Assembly (NCBI GenBank): GCA_017554445.1
Contig: JAFZIJ010000187.1
Location: 1 to 64,000 of the forward strand
DNA from: Victivallales bacterium
GTDB lineage: Bacteria; Verrucomicrobiota; Lentisphaeria; Oligosphaerales; Oligosphaeraceae
Direction of reading: 5' to 3'
Length of the DNA stretch: 64,000 nt
The notes under the pieces are model-generated. The model had not been told where the DNA came from, did not search any database, and saw only the letters and a program-made list of their open reading frames with translations. A program made the translations under genes and the position numbers. Shown piece after piece: positions 25,227 through 33,898 of this stretch (position 1 is the first letter of the stretch; each line of letters opens with the position of its first letter).

Positions 25227-25757
25227 TTACATCGTCTCCTGCATGGATGTCTTGGCCATGCTGCGCATTTTCGCGATAATGCGGCTGATAGCAGTCCGAA
25301 CCGCCCCTTCGTTTGTGTTGAGAAGCTGTGCGATTTCATCGTATTCACGATTTTCGAAGAATCGCAGACGGATAAGCTCCTGGGCTTTCGGCGGTATTTG
25401 CTGAAGCAGTTGCTCCAGCCGTTCGTGACGCTCCTCCTCTTCGCGACTGATGATTTCGGACTGGTCCTCCATGTTATCCGCGAGGCGCTCGGAGATTTCC
25501 GAATCGATGACTTCCATGTTCCGCCCATGGTCGCGGAAATAGCCGAGCACTTCGAACTTCGCGATGCCGAAGACCCAACCTTGGAAAGGCTGGGCCGAAT
25601 CGTAGGCATCAAATTTACGATAGGCTCGCAGGGCGACCCGCTGAAGGATGTCCTGCGCGTCCGCCTTATTGTAGATGACACTGTTCAGGTAGAGCCTGAT
25701 GACACGCTCCGCCGTGCTCCATTGTGTCGTAAATTGTTCTAAGTAAGTATTATCCAT
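25227..25757 (-). CDS. ECF-type RNA polymerase sigma factor inside the T3SS operon
   Basis: 176 residues. Region 2 (VIYNKADAQDILQRVALRAY, then FDAYDSAQPFQGWVFGIAKF) and region 4 (LLQQIPPKAQELIRLRFFEN, REYDEIAQLLNTNEGAVRTA, then ISRIIAKMR) are both present; there is no sigma3 domain. The start codon overlaps the sctU stop by 8 nt, so it is co-transcribed with sctT-sctU. It most likely directs polymerase to T3SS or effector promoters, comparable in logic to HrpL; target promoters are not known. No membrane anti-sigma gene is adjacent. Confidence 0.85.
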   Translation of the reverse strand: MDNTYLEQFTTQWSTAERVIRLYLNSVIYNKADAQDILQRVALRAYRKFDAYDSAQPFQGWVFGIAKFEVLGYFRDHGRNMEVIDSEISERLADNMEDQSEIISREEEERHERLEQLLQQIPPKAQELIRLRFFENREYDEIAQLLNTNEGAVRTAISRIIAKMRSMAKTSMQETM

Positions 25758-26979
25758 CCAAGTCTATTTTGCCGCCTCCTAAAGGGATGGTTTGGGGATT
25801 GGTAGTATCTGGATTTTCTGGAGATTCTGGATTATCTGGAGATTCTAAATCATCTAAATCGTCCAGTTCGTCTAGATCAAGGTCGTCATCCAGTTTGATC
25901 TGGGAGAGTTCTTCTTCCTCTTCACGAGTCTGTTTGATGTCTTTGATCAACTTCAGCAGTTCGACAAGCGGCGCGAAAAGCTCTTCCGGAACATAGTCAT
26001 CGACTTTCACCTGCGAGTAGAGAGCACGGGCCAGCTGGACGTTCCCCATGACGGGAATATCAAATTCCGCCGCCAGTCTCTTGATGAGCTCCGCATCCGT
26101 TCCGGCGCCTTTGACGACAACTTTCGGCAGCGGTGTTTCTCCTGCCATATAGCGGACGCCGACAGCCAGATGTGTTGGGTTCGTCACGATGACGGACGAA
26201 TCTTGTACGGCCTGCCGTGATGGTGGTTCATTGAGAATTTCATTGCGGAACTGGCTCTGGGCCTGTTTGACTTCCTGCGAGCCTTCCATTTCCTTGTATT
26301 CGCGCTTCACTTCGTCCTTTGTCATCATCATTTCCTTCATGAAATTCTTCTTTTGGAAGAAGAAGTCCGCGAAGGCGATGACAATGTAGCCGAAACCCGT
26401 GTAGATGGCGAGATTCTTCAGCATTTTACCGAGAACGGGAAGGATGCTGCCCTCCAAATCGCCGTAGCAGAGCGTCAGAAGTACGGGAATCGATTCCAAG
26501 ATGAGTTTGTAGATAAGATAGCCTAAGAATGTGATTTTCAAGGTGTTCTTAAATAATTCAAACAAATTTTTCTTGCTGAAAATCTTCTTGGCGCCTTGTA
26601 CGGGATTGACTTTGTTCAAGTCTGGTTTAAGCGGCTCGAACGTAAAAAGAAAACCGATCTGCGCAAGTTGCGCGGCAACGCCAGTGATCGCCGCCGCGAC
26701 ACAAACGATGAACGAATATTTGACGATGATGATGACTGTTTCCTTAAGTCCTTCGTTGATGGCCGCTTCGCTTTCCGCACGGAAGAGCTGCGAGAGGAAG
26801 ATGAAAAGCTCTTTGAGATCCTTCATCAGCATAGGCGTGAGGACGCCGATGATCGACAATAGCACCAGTAGCAAGGCCGTGGAAGTGATGTCCTTGCTGT
26901 TGTTGACCTGACCCTTTTCGCGTGCGTCGCGTAGCTTTTTCGGGGTCGGCATTTCGGTTTTTTCGCCGCCTTCGCTCAT
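25750..26979 (-). CDS. sctU: T3SS export switch protein SctU
   Basis: 409 residues. The start MSEGGEKTEMPTPKKLRDAR, with EKGQVNNSKD next, is the SctU/FlhB signature. Four membrane helices follow, and the cytoplasmic domain has the autocleavage motif NPTH at 267-270 (VTNPTHLAVGVRY). Self-cleavage between Asn and Pro permits the early-to-late substrate switch. The family is usually about 350-360 residues. The extra is an acidic C-terminal tail (DLDELDDLDDLESPDNPESP and on) encoded by short DNA repeats at 25805-25870. It starts 3 nt after sctT. Confidence 0.96.
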   Translation of the reverse strand: MSEGGEKTEMPTPKKLRDAREKGQVNNSKDITSTALLLVLLSIIGVLTPMLMKDLKELFIFLSQLFRAESEAAINEGLKETVIIIVKYSFIVCVAAAITGVAAQLAQIGFLFTFEPLKPDLNKVNPVQGAKKIFSKKNLFELFKNTLKITFLGYLIYKLILESIPVLLTLCYGDLEGSILPVLGKMLKNLAIYTGFGYIVIAFADFFFQKKNFMKEMMMTKDEVKREYKEMEGSQEVKQAQSQFRNEILNEPPSRQAVQDSSVIVTNPTHLAVGVRYMAGETPLPKVVVKGAGTDAELIKRLAAEFDIPVMGNVQLARALYSQVKVDDYVPEELFAPLVELLKLIKDIKQTREEEEELSQIKLDDDLDLDELDDLDDLESPDNPESPENPDTTNPQTIPLGGGKIDLDG

Positions 26980-26982
26980 GGG

Positions 26983-27759
26983 CTATTGAAAGAATTTTTG
27001 GACTGGCACGAGAATTGCGTCATCGGAATCGTAAATCATAAGTCTCAGGAGATATTGCAGATAGATAATCAGCATAAAGATACCCAACGCACTTTTGATG
27101 GGCATGGAGAGGAAAAAGACGTTCAACTGGGGAGCCGTGCGGTTGACAAGACCGAGGCCGACGGTCGCCAAAAACATGACGATGAGAATCGGCGACGAGA
27201 GCACGAGAGTCTGTTTCATGAGGGAGTCCCCCATGCCGAGGATGACGGTCGGCGCGTTGGAGTTGGGCATGAGGCTGTTCACGAAGAGCGGCCAGATGCT
27301 AAAGCTCTTGTAAAGAGCACCTAAGGCGACGAGAAACACACCGGAGGCGAAGAAAAGAACAGTGACCGTCTGCGTGAAGAGGATGCCCGTGGTGGAGACC
27401 TGCGCTCCGCTCAACGGTGAATAGACTTCGCTCATGGTGGAGCCGCGTTGGTTGTCGATGAGATTGCCGATGCATTCGGCCAGATAGAACGGGAAGTTGG
27501 CGAACAGGCCGAGCATGGCCCCGATGAGAACTTCCTTTAAAGCCATGAATACAAGATAATAAGGACTCATGCCAGGCGTCAGTTGCTTGAAGACCATCGG
27601 GGCGACGATGACGGAGAACGAGACGATGATGGCGCGGCGGCAGAGGCCTGGAATCATGGAATCAGACATGGGCGACAGCAACAGGAAGAATCCTGTGACG
27701 CGCCCCATGGCGATCACGATGGACAGGATGATGAGTGTGAATGTGGCGAAATCAAACAT
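26983..27759 (-). CDS. sctT: T3SS export apparatus protein SctT
   Basis: 258 residues, six or more hydrophobic helices, of the SctT/FliR family. Typical segments are ALKEVLIGAMLGLFANFPFY, ECIGNLIDNQRGSTMSEVYS with PLSG next, and LNVFFLSMPIKSALGIFMLI. It forms the top of the SctRST export-gate helical assembly. It is the first gene of the leftward operon, with sctU next. sctR and sctS, which normally neighbour it, are not here and may be beyond the left edge. Confidence 0.94.
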   Translation of the reverse strand: MFDFATFTLIILSIVIAMGRVTGFFLLLSPMSDSMIPGLCRRAIIVSFSVIVAPMVFKQLTPGMSPYYLVFMALKEVLIGAMLGLFANFPFYLAECIGNLIDNQRGSTMSEVYSPLSGAQVSTTGILFTQTVTVLFFASGVFLVALGALYKSFSIWPLFVNSLMPNSNAPTVILGMGDSLMKQTLVLSSPILIVMFLATVGLGLVNRTAPQLNVFFLSMPIKSALGIFMLIIYLQYLLRLMIYDSDDAILVPVQKFFQ

Positions 27760-27822
27760 GAAGCATGTCTTCTTGTTAAAGCCAACCGATAGTTGTTGTT
27801 TGTTGAGGATACACCTTCCTTT

Positions 27823-27851
27823 ACAATAATGTATAAATTAATTTTTTACAA
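27823..27851 (-). promoter_or_regulatory. Candidate promoter of the T3SS operon (before sctT)
   Basis: Minus strand TTGTAA (27851-27846), 17 bp, TATTGT (27828-27823), about 65 bp before the sctT start in an AT-rich stretch. The only good candidate in that gap; recognition by the ECF factor cannot be judged. Confidence 0.35.
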
Positions 27852-27928
27852 TAAGAAAAAGAAAAAAATGAAAAGAATGTTTCATGAGAATCGACGTTTC
27901 AATGTCGTCAAGATAGACATGATTGATA

Positions 27929-27994
27929 AAATTGGCCCAAAAATCAGGCCAATATTTGGTTAAATTGGCCCAAAATTTAGGCCAATATTCGGTC
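27929..27994. repeat. Tandem inverted repeat ATTGGCC-N9-GGCCAAT, two copies 33 bp apart
   Basis: Perfect 7 bp arms at 27931-27937/27947-27953 and 27964-27970/27980-27986, each with a 9 bp centre, embedded in a 33 bp direct repeat. They lie in the 388 bp divergent gap between sctT and bioB. Symmetry, and spacing near three helical turns, suggest binding sites of a dimeric regulator. They do not resemble the known BirA operator. The rest of this gap shows nothing except candidate promoters. Confidence 0.6.
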
Positions 27995-28147
27995 AAAGTG
28001 AGGAGGATATTGCAAATTGAGTGATGTTTTAGCCTGAAAAATGGACAGAACAGGCATAAAACGACGATGCGTTTTTCCGCAAAATCATGATGATGGATTA
28101 TATTCTATACGGGAAACGCGAGGTTTCCTGAGATTGAAAGGATTTTG

Positions 28148-29143
28148 ATGATGATGAAAATTGCACCTGCTGTTGAAGAAAGTTATTGCGTGTTGGATGG
28201 CGAACCGCTGACTGAGGCGGTCGCCATGGAATTGACGAAACTGGAAGGAAACGAAATTCTGGATCTAGTTTCCCTTGCAAATAAAGTGCGGGATAAATTC
28301 GCGACGAAAGGCGAACCGTGTTCCATCATCAACGCGAAGTGCGGCGTTTGTTCGCAGAACTGCAAATTCTGTGCGCAGTCTATACATTATCAGACAAAAA
28401 TCGAGACATATGATTTGTTGAATGCGGATGCGATTGTGAAATCTGCTAAATCCATCTATGACAAAGGCGTCCGCATGTACGGAATTGTCACGAGCGGATA
28501 TGGCTATTTGAAGGCGGAAGAGGTTGAATTCCAGAAAATACTGGCGGTGATTGACGCCTTGCGGACGGCTTGTCCGGATATGCGTATCTGCGCATCCATT
28601 GGTGTTTTGAGCGATGAAACAGCGAAAGCTCTAGCCGACCATGGTCTGTATCGCTACAACATGAATTTGCAGACGAATCCCGAACGATATGCGGAATTGA
28701 TTTCGGACACGCATACGATTGAAGAGAAAATCCAGACAATCAAATATTTGCAGAAGTACGGCGTAACCATTTGCTGTGGCGGTATTTTTGGCCTTGGTGA
28801 GACGTGGCGCGACCGCGTAAAAATGGCTTTCGCCTGCCGCGAACTGGATGTCGATGGCATCCCACTGAATATTTTGCTGCCGATTTCAGGAACGCCATTG
28901 GAAAAACAGCCAATCATGGCGCCATGCGATGTTGCGAAGGCGTTTTCCATCTTCCGTCTTGTCAATCCGACAAAAGTTATCAAATTCGCGGCTGGTCGTG
29001 AGACGACGATGAAAGATTTTCAAGGCCTGTTGATGCTGTCTGGCATGAACTCGTTCATCACGGGCGGCTATCTGACGACGCGCGGCCGCTCCATCGAAGA
29101 GGACCAACGGTTTCTTGGGTATCTGAAAGGCTTCATGGATTGA
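28148..29143 (+). CDS. bioB: Biotin synthase BioB
   Basis: 331 residues from ATG 28148 (AAAGGA six bases upstream; ATGs at 28151 and 28154 follow). Radical-SAM motif CxxxCxxC at Cys68, Cys72 and Cys75 (CSQNCKFCAQS), then BioB-type segments MYGIVTSGYGYLK, GLYRYNMNLQTNPERYAEL, CCGGIFGLGETWRDRVKMAF, LPISGTPLE and GGYLTTRGRS. It inserts sulfur into dethiobiotin. No other biotin genes are visible. The gene stands alone, followed by a 9 bp minisatellite. Its 3' region shows no clear terminator. Confidence 0.9.
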   Translation: MMMKIAPAVEESYCVLDGEPLTEAVAMELTKLEGNEILDLVSLANKVRDKFATKGEPCSIINAKCGVCSQNCKFCAQSIHYQTKIETYDLLNADAIVKSAKSIYDKGVRMYGIVTSGYGYLKAEEVEFQKILAVIDALRTACPDMRICASIGVLSDETAKALADHGLYRYNMNLQTNPERYAELISDTHTIEEKIQTIKYLQKYGVTICCGGIFGLGETWRDRVKMAFACRELDVDGIPLNILLPISGTPLEKQPIMAPCDVAKAFSIFRLVNPTKVIKFAAGRETTMKDFQGLLMLSGMNSFITGGYLTTRGRSIEEDQRFLGYLKGFMD

Positions 29144-29145
29144 GG

Positions 29146-29184
29146 CTGGATAGACTGGAAGTTCTGGAAGTTCTGGATATTCTG
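29146..29184. repeat. 9 bp minisatellite TGGA(A/T)(A/G)TTC, about four units
   Basis: Four units starting at 29146, 29155, 29164 and 29173, four bases after the bioB stop. The same unit recurs at 33857-33888. Confidence 0.8.
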
Positions 29185-29389
29185 GCAAGACATACAATTT
29201 CAGAGAATCCAGTAATGTCAGAATTTCCAATTTTACTATTTTCTGCTTGAATGATAGGATAGTGTCTTGAACCATCTGGTAGCATGATGAAACTGTGATG
29301 AAACTGAATTGTAATCATGTTGGCATGAACTATGTTAAACGATGTGATGACAATGATCGCATGACGTTATCAAACAAAAGGAGCTATCC

Positions 29390-31270
29390 ATGCCATTTCA
29401 TTCCATGAAGAACATGATCATTTGCAGCGGGTTGCTGGCGGTTTCGGTGGCCACGGCCGCGACATATTATGTCGATGCCGAACATGGCGACGACAAGGCG
29501 GCGGGTACGTCCGCCGCGACTGCATGGCGGAGCATCGCCCGCGTCAACGTGCAGTCATTCAAGCCGGGCGACACGATTCTATTCAAACGCGGTAACATCT
29601 TCCGCGGACCGACGTTGCAGCTTGCATCGGGCGAGCCTGGCAAGCCCGTGACGTATTCCGCTTACGGCGAAGGACATAAGCCGATCATCCAGCCGTCGCT
29701 TGATTTCAACGATCCGGCAAAATGGGAGACTTGCGGCGAAAACCTTTGGCGCACGAAGACGAATCTCGCCAACAGCATTGAAGCAAATGGTGAGGAAATC
29801 AATCTGCGTATGTCGAATTGGACGGTCTATACGGAGAAGCCCGCCTCCGTAACATGCGAATCCAAAACGCAAGACGGGCAGAAGACTTATACCATCTCCT
29901 ATGCGAAACAGGGCGAGCGGGAGACGAATGTGCAATTGCTCGGACCGAATCTGGAAAACGGCAACGTCCATTATGTTTTTAAATACCGCATCCGCAGCGA
30001 CAAGCCGTTCGACATGAGCATCTTCCGCGTCATGATGTCGCGTTCGCCGTGGACGACATACAGTGTGGAATTCGGCAAGCATGTGCATGTCACGGCGGAT
30101 TGGCAGGAAGTTTCTTGCTTCCTGCTCAATAGCACGTCCTGCGCGGAAGGAACGCCCATCCGTCTCAACAACTTTTGGGGGCGGGCGGTTCCCGACGGCG
30201 CGACGGTGGAATTCGAACCGATCAGCCTGCAACCAGCGAATTTCATCGGTGAGAGGCCGTTGCTGCAGGATGTCGGCAACATCATCTTCAACCATGGCGA
30301 GGCTTGCGGCTGGAAACGGTGGAACATGGAGCAGCTGAAGGCCGAAAAGGACTACTACCATGATACACGCGAAGGCGTGTTGTATATCCGCCATACGGGC
30401 AATCCCGGCGGGGCATACAAGTCGTTGGAACTCGTGTACAAGACGCATTGCGTCAGCCATGGTGGTGCGCATGACGCCGTGGTCGATGGCCTATGGTGCC
30501 GTTATGCGGGCGGCCATGGTTTCAGCGGCGGCAACACCCATCGCGTCACCATTCGCAATTGCGACATCTGTTACATCGGCGGCAGCGTGCTGTATGACAC
30601 GACGCGATACGGCAACGGCATCGAATTCTGGTGCGAAGCGCAAGATTGTCTCGTTGAAAACAACCATATCTGGCAGTGCTACGACGTGGCTATCACGAAC
30701 CAAGGTAACGCTCCCAATCAGATTCAGCGCAATCTGACCTACCGCAACAATCTGCTGCACAACTGCGAACAGCATTATGAATACTGGCGTTCACCGGAAA
30801 ACGCGTTGACGGAAAATATTCAATTCATCGGCAACACATGCGTCGATGCAGGACAGGTTTGGGCGCATTGGCAGCGGCCGAACAAGCATTCATGCCATCT
30901 GCTCGCTTATCAGGTGACGGCGCCGACGCGCAATATCGTCGTCCGCGACAACGTCTTCTGCAACGCCATCGAGGCACTCATTTTGCATCATGCAGATTTG
31001 CGGAAAGTCATGGATTGCGACCACAATCTCTGGTGGCAGGACAAGCCCGACAGCATGTTGCTACGCATCTTTGGTGCAAAATACGATCTGAAATTCAGTG
31101 AGTTTGAAAAATGGCAGAAGAATGATGGAAAGGACGTCCATTCACTTATCGGCAAACCGATTTTCGTAAAAGTGGATGCGGCGCATCCGGAAAATGGCGA
31201 TTTCCATTTGGCGCCCGATTCGCCTGGAGCGCATGCGGCATCCGACGGCGGACCAGTTGGGATACGCTAA
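29390..31270 (+). CDS. Secreted right-handed parallel beta-helix protein (lyase/glycosidase-like)
   Basis: 626 residues, AAGGAG seven bases before ATG 29390. Signal peptide (MIICSGLLAVSVATAATYYV). The mature start YYVDAEHGDDKAAGTSAATA with AWRSIARVN and FKPGDTILFKRGNIFRG is the usual opening of DUF1565/beta-helix proteins. Residues about 120-290 hold an inserted beta-sandwich-like domain, and the second half contains helix-repeat rungs (RVTIRNCDICYIGGSVLYDT, CLVENNHIWQCYDVAITNQG). Proteins like this often act on uronic-acid polysaccharides, but no catalytic motif is certain. Likely periplasmic or extracellular. Confidence 0.65.
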   Translation: MPFHSMKNMIICSGLLAVSVATAATYYVDAEHGDDKAAGTSAATAWRSIARVNVQSFKPGDTILFKRGNIFRGPTLQLASGEPGKPVTYSAYGEGHKPIIQPSLDFNDPAKWETCGENLWRTKTNLANSIEANGEEINLRMSNWTVYTEKPASVTCESKTQDGQKTYTISYAKQGERETNVQLLGPNLENGNVHYVFKYRIRSDKPFDMSIFRVMMSRSPWTTYSVEFGKHVHVTADWQEVSCFLLNSTSCAEGTPIRLNNFWGRAVPDGATVEFEPISLQPANFIGERPLLQDVGNIIFNHGEACGWKRWNMEQLKAEKDYYHDTREGVLYIRHTGNPGGAYKSLELVYKTHCVSHGGAHDAVVDGLWCRYAGGHGFSGGNTHRVTIRNCDICYIGGSVLYDTTRYGNGIEFWCEAQDCLVENNHIWQCYDVAITNQGNAPNQIQRNLTYRNNLLHNCEQHYEYWRSPENALTENIQFIGNTCVDAGQVWAHWQRPNKHSCHLLAYQVTAPTRNIVVRDNVFCNAIEALILHHADLRKVMDCDHNLWWQDKPDSMLLRIFGAKYDLKFSEFEKWQKNDGKDVHSLIGKPIFVKVDAAHPENGDFHLAPDSPGAHAASDGGPVGIR

Positions 31271-31395
31271 GCCTTTTGGCTTAGCGTGCTAATGGCTAAT
31301 GGCTAATGGCTTAAAGTTAAATGCTGAATGCTGAATGCTCTATTAAGTTGTTTTTCTGTACATGTACTTTTCAGATATAATACTCGATATACCAA

Positions 31396-32418
31396 ATGAA
31401 TAAACAGCGAAATACTACACTTGACATCGCAAAAGCCATATGTACATTGATGGTTGTGTTTCTTCATGCGGGTGAAAACAATACCATAGAGACATACTTC
31501 AAAGTGATTTGCACATGCGCGGTTCCGTTCTTCTTTTTAGTATCGGGTTATTACCTCTCATTGAATGTATCTGCTGGAAAAAGAGAATATGCCTCACGAC
31601 AGCTCAAAAAGATTGGAGCATTATTCATCATTTCAAATGTCCTGTACGCCACATGCCTCAGTATATTGATGTTAATTTTTCATGATGATCTTGCCGGTTT
31701 CTGGAAAAAGTGTTTGACATGTGAATCAATTTTCAATTTCTTCGTTCTGAATGAATCGCCGTTTGGCTATCATCTATGGTACATTGGCGCGATATTATAT
31801 GTTTTGTTCATTTTTAACATATTGATTTCGAAAAACAAAATCAATCGTGTGATCACATATATGCCATTATTCTTGATTCTTGCTATTGGCTTAGGCATAT
31901 ATTCCAAGTGTCTTTTCAAAGATAATTTTCCAATCTATGTATCACGAAATTTTATATATGTCGGAATTCCTTCAATGGCAATAGGCTACATGCTTGCTTC
32001 CGTATTAAATAAAAAACAGTGTCTTCATCGATATGCAGTATTGTCCATCATCGTTTTTTCGATGGCGATTATTGTGGAACGTTTCATTCTTCATCGTTTG
32101 GAATTTATGTCAACTGGCAGTATTTTCATCATGACTGTTCCGTTGGCTGTTGCCATATTCATTTTTGCCGCAACAGACGAATACGTTCATTCATCGTCGG
32201 TTATGAAATTATTAGCGGATATCGGCCGGTATGATTCAGCCAATATCTACATATATCATATGATTTTCATTCTTGTTTTGGGATATACTGTTTCAAGCAA
32301 AAATGTGATATATATTCATAGTAAAGCATTATTGGTTTTTGTTTTGGCCTTGGCTTTGTCAAGAGGATTGCAATTCGCTAAAAGTCGTTATTCAAAGCGT
32401 AAAGAACAAACGGTATAA
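31396..32418 (+). CDS. Acyltransferase 3 family membrane protein
   Basis: 340 residues with about ten membrane helices. The start LDIAKAICTLMVVFLHAGEN holds the family His (FLHAG), followed by AVPFFFLVSGYYLS and a later SPFGYHLWYIGAILY. These enzymes transfer acetyl or other acyl groups to cell-surface sugars. The gene is clearly richer in A/T than all neighbours and has no clear ribosome site. A promoter candidate (TATAAT at 31376) and a palindrome GTACATGTAC (31358) lie upstream. Composition suggests recent acquisition. It ends against a terminator shared with the convergent esterase operon. Confidence 0.8.
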   Translation: MNKQRNTTLDIAKAICTLMVVFLHAGENNTIETYFKVICTCAVPFFFLVSGYYLSLNVSAGKREYASRQLKKIGALFIISNVLYATCLSILMLIFHDDLAGFWKKCLTCESIFNFFVLNESPFGYHLWYIGAILYVLFIFNILISKNKINRVITYMPLFLILAIGLGIYSKCLFKDNFPIYVSRNFIYVGIPSMAIGYMLASVLNKKQCLHRYAVLSIIVFSMAIIVERFILHRLEFMSTGSIFIMTVPLAVAIFIFAATDEYVHSSSVMKLLADIGRYDSANIYIYHMIFILVLGYTVSSKNVIYIHSKALLVFVLALALSRGLQFAKSRYSKRKEQTV

Positions 32419-32419
32419 A

Positions 32420-32455
32420 AAGGGGCTATGTCGTTTATTCATGACATAGCCCCTT
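32420..32455 (-). terminator. Intrinsic terminator of the esterase operon
   Basis: 13 bp perfect stem AAGGGGCTATGTC / GACATAGCCCCTT with a 10 nt loop; on the minus strand it is followed by a T-run. It lies 27 bp after the esterase stop and also blocks the convergent acyltransferase transcript. Confidence 0.8.
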
Positions 32456-32481
32456 AAAGTATCCCGCCTGCGGGAATCCTC

Positions 32482-33837
32482 CTAGTTCGGGAAGGAGGTC
32501 ATCTGGCCGTGCTCCTTCAGATAGGCGTTGCCGGCCGTGTTCACGGTCGTGCCGTAATGGCCCGTTGCAGGATTCGTCGTCATGACCTTTTTGATGTTGG
32601 GCGGCAATGCGTTGTAGAAGGCATAGACGCTGCTGGGGAAGCAGACTTCATCAACGAAGCCTGTGCAGACAAACGTCGGGCAATGGAACATCGGCGCGAA
32701 ATTGACGGCGTCGTGATAGGCGAGCGCTTGGGCCACAGTATGCTTCTCCATGATTTTGGGATCGCGGCCGGCCAATACCCATGGCGACAGGCGGCCCGCT
32801 TCCGCCGCGTTGAATTCGCAGGCGGTCGGCACGTTGATCAGCACAAGCGAAGCGGCGGGTTCGAGAGCCGCCGCCACGATGGCCTGAATGCCGCCCAGGC
32901 TGCCGCCGCGGATGATCAAATCCTTTCCATTCCATTCGGGGCGGGATTTCATGTAGTCCAACGCGCGGAGGACACGCAGATACATGTCGTGGAAAACCCA
33001 ATCCGTATTGGTGGCGATAGTGTCCAGCCCTCCGTTTGGGTAATAGAGGGTACGTTGCGCGGCATACCACGCGGGTTCATGGCCTGTCTCCAATCCATGC
33101 CATGAGACGTAGATCGCGATGGCGTTGTACTGCAGGGCGGCCTGCGCGGGCACGTTCGGCGACGCGTCCGTCGTGACCATGCTCAGATAATCGGCGAGAA
33201 TCGGTGCGCTTTTCGGCGCGGCGTTTTTGGGTATGGAAAGGTATCCTGTGACGGGCAGACGGCCAAGGCAGTTTATGGAGAAGGCGAACGAATCGACCTT
33301 GTCGGCATTTGGCGCATTCGGAAGCGGCGTCAGTTTGACGTCCATCGGAAGATCCTGCAGCCGTTTGCGTTCGAGAGCCCAGAAAGCTTCGAAATCTTTC
33401 GGACGCGACGGTTTGGCGATGATGCCTTCCGGATTGAACATGGCGCCGATTTCATACAGCAGATTCTTTTTCGGGCCTTGGCGGATCTGGCTGCCGGGAT
33501 TCGGAACTTGCTTGCCGTCCGCGCCAAGCACTTCAAATGCAATATAAAACCAGCCGGGCTTGTCCGACGTGTATTCAATTTTAGCGGCATCTGCCGTTGT
33601 TACAACGGTTTCCTGCTTGATGACCTGCCCCTCCCATTTCAGCGTATAGCGGAGCTTTTCGCCGACGGCTGGCTGACCGTCTTTCTGTAGTTTGTAGGTA
33701 AGCGTGACGGCTTCGCCGCATTTGGCGATGCCGTCGGCAGGTGTCATGGTCGCCTCCAGAAAATAGGGGCCGTTTGCGGCGATAGCTTCGCTGGCTGCGA
33801 GCATCATCGATAAAATCATGGTGTTGAAAGCTTTCAT
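32482..33837 (-). CDS. Secreted CE7-type acetyl-xylan/cephalosporin-C esterase-like protein
   Basis: 451 residues from ATG 33837; the frame is open to 33972 but that part merely translates a minisatellite. Signal peptide (MILSMMLAASEAIAA). An Ig-like N-terminal domain (about 25-140) is followed by an alpha/beta-hydrolase of the AXE1 family. Nucleophile motif GGSLGG lies in LIIRGGSLGGIQAIVAAALE, and a late GHYG supplies the probable His. It would remove acetyl groups from plant or host glycans outside the cytoplasm. It is the last gene of the five-gene leftward operon, 61 bp after the DUF4091 gene. Confidence 0.8.
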   Translation of the reverse strand: MKAFNTMILSMMLAASEAIAANGPYFLEATMTPADGIAKCGEAVTLTYKLQKDGQPAVGEKLRYTLKWEGQVIKQETVVTTADAAKIEYTSDKPGWFYIAFEVLGADGKQVPNPGSQIRQGPKKNLLYEIGAMFNPEGIIAKPSRPKDFEAFWALERKRLQDLPMDVKLTPLPNAPNADKVDSFAFSINCLGRLPVTGYLSIPKNAAPKSAPILADYLSMVTTDASPNVPAQAALQYNAIAIYVSWHGLETGHEPAWYAAQRTLYYPNGGLDTIATNTDWVFHDMYLRVLRALDYMKSRPEWNGKDLIIRGGSLGGIQAIVAAALEPAASLVLINVPTACEFNAAEAGRLSPWVLAGRDPKIMEKHTVAQALAYHDAVNFAPMFHCPTFVCTGFVDEVCFPSSVYAFYNALPPNIKKVMTTNPATGHYGTTVNTAGNAYLKEHGQMTSFPN

Positions 33838-33856
33838 TGTTGTGTTGCCTTTTTTC

Positions 33857-33888
33857 TGGATATTCTGGAAGTTCTGGATATTCTGGAT
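33857..33888. repeat. 9 bp minisatellite TGGA(A/T)(A/G)TTC
   Basis: Three and a half units beginning at 33857, in the leader between the DUF4091 gene and the esterase gene. Same unit as at 29146-29184. Confidence 0.8.
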
Positions 33889-33898
33889 AAGATTAAGC

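Noticed and set aside
24956-25681. 241-codon reading of the small gene after the sigma factor
   Set aside because: Only the last 89 codons have a ribosome site and no overlap; the rest is antiphase to the sigma factor gene.
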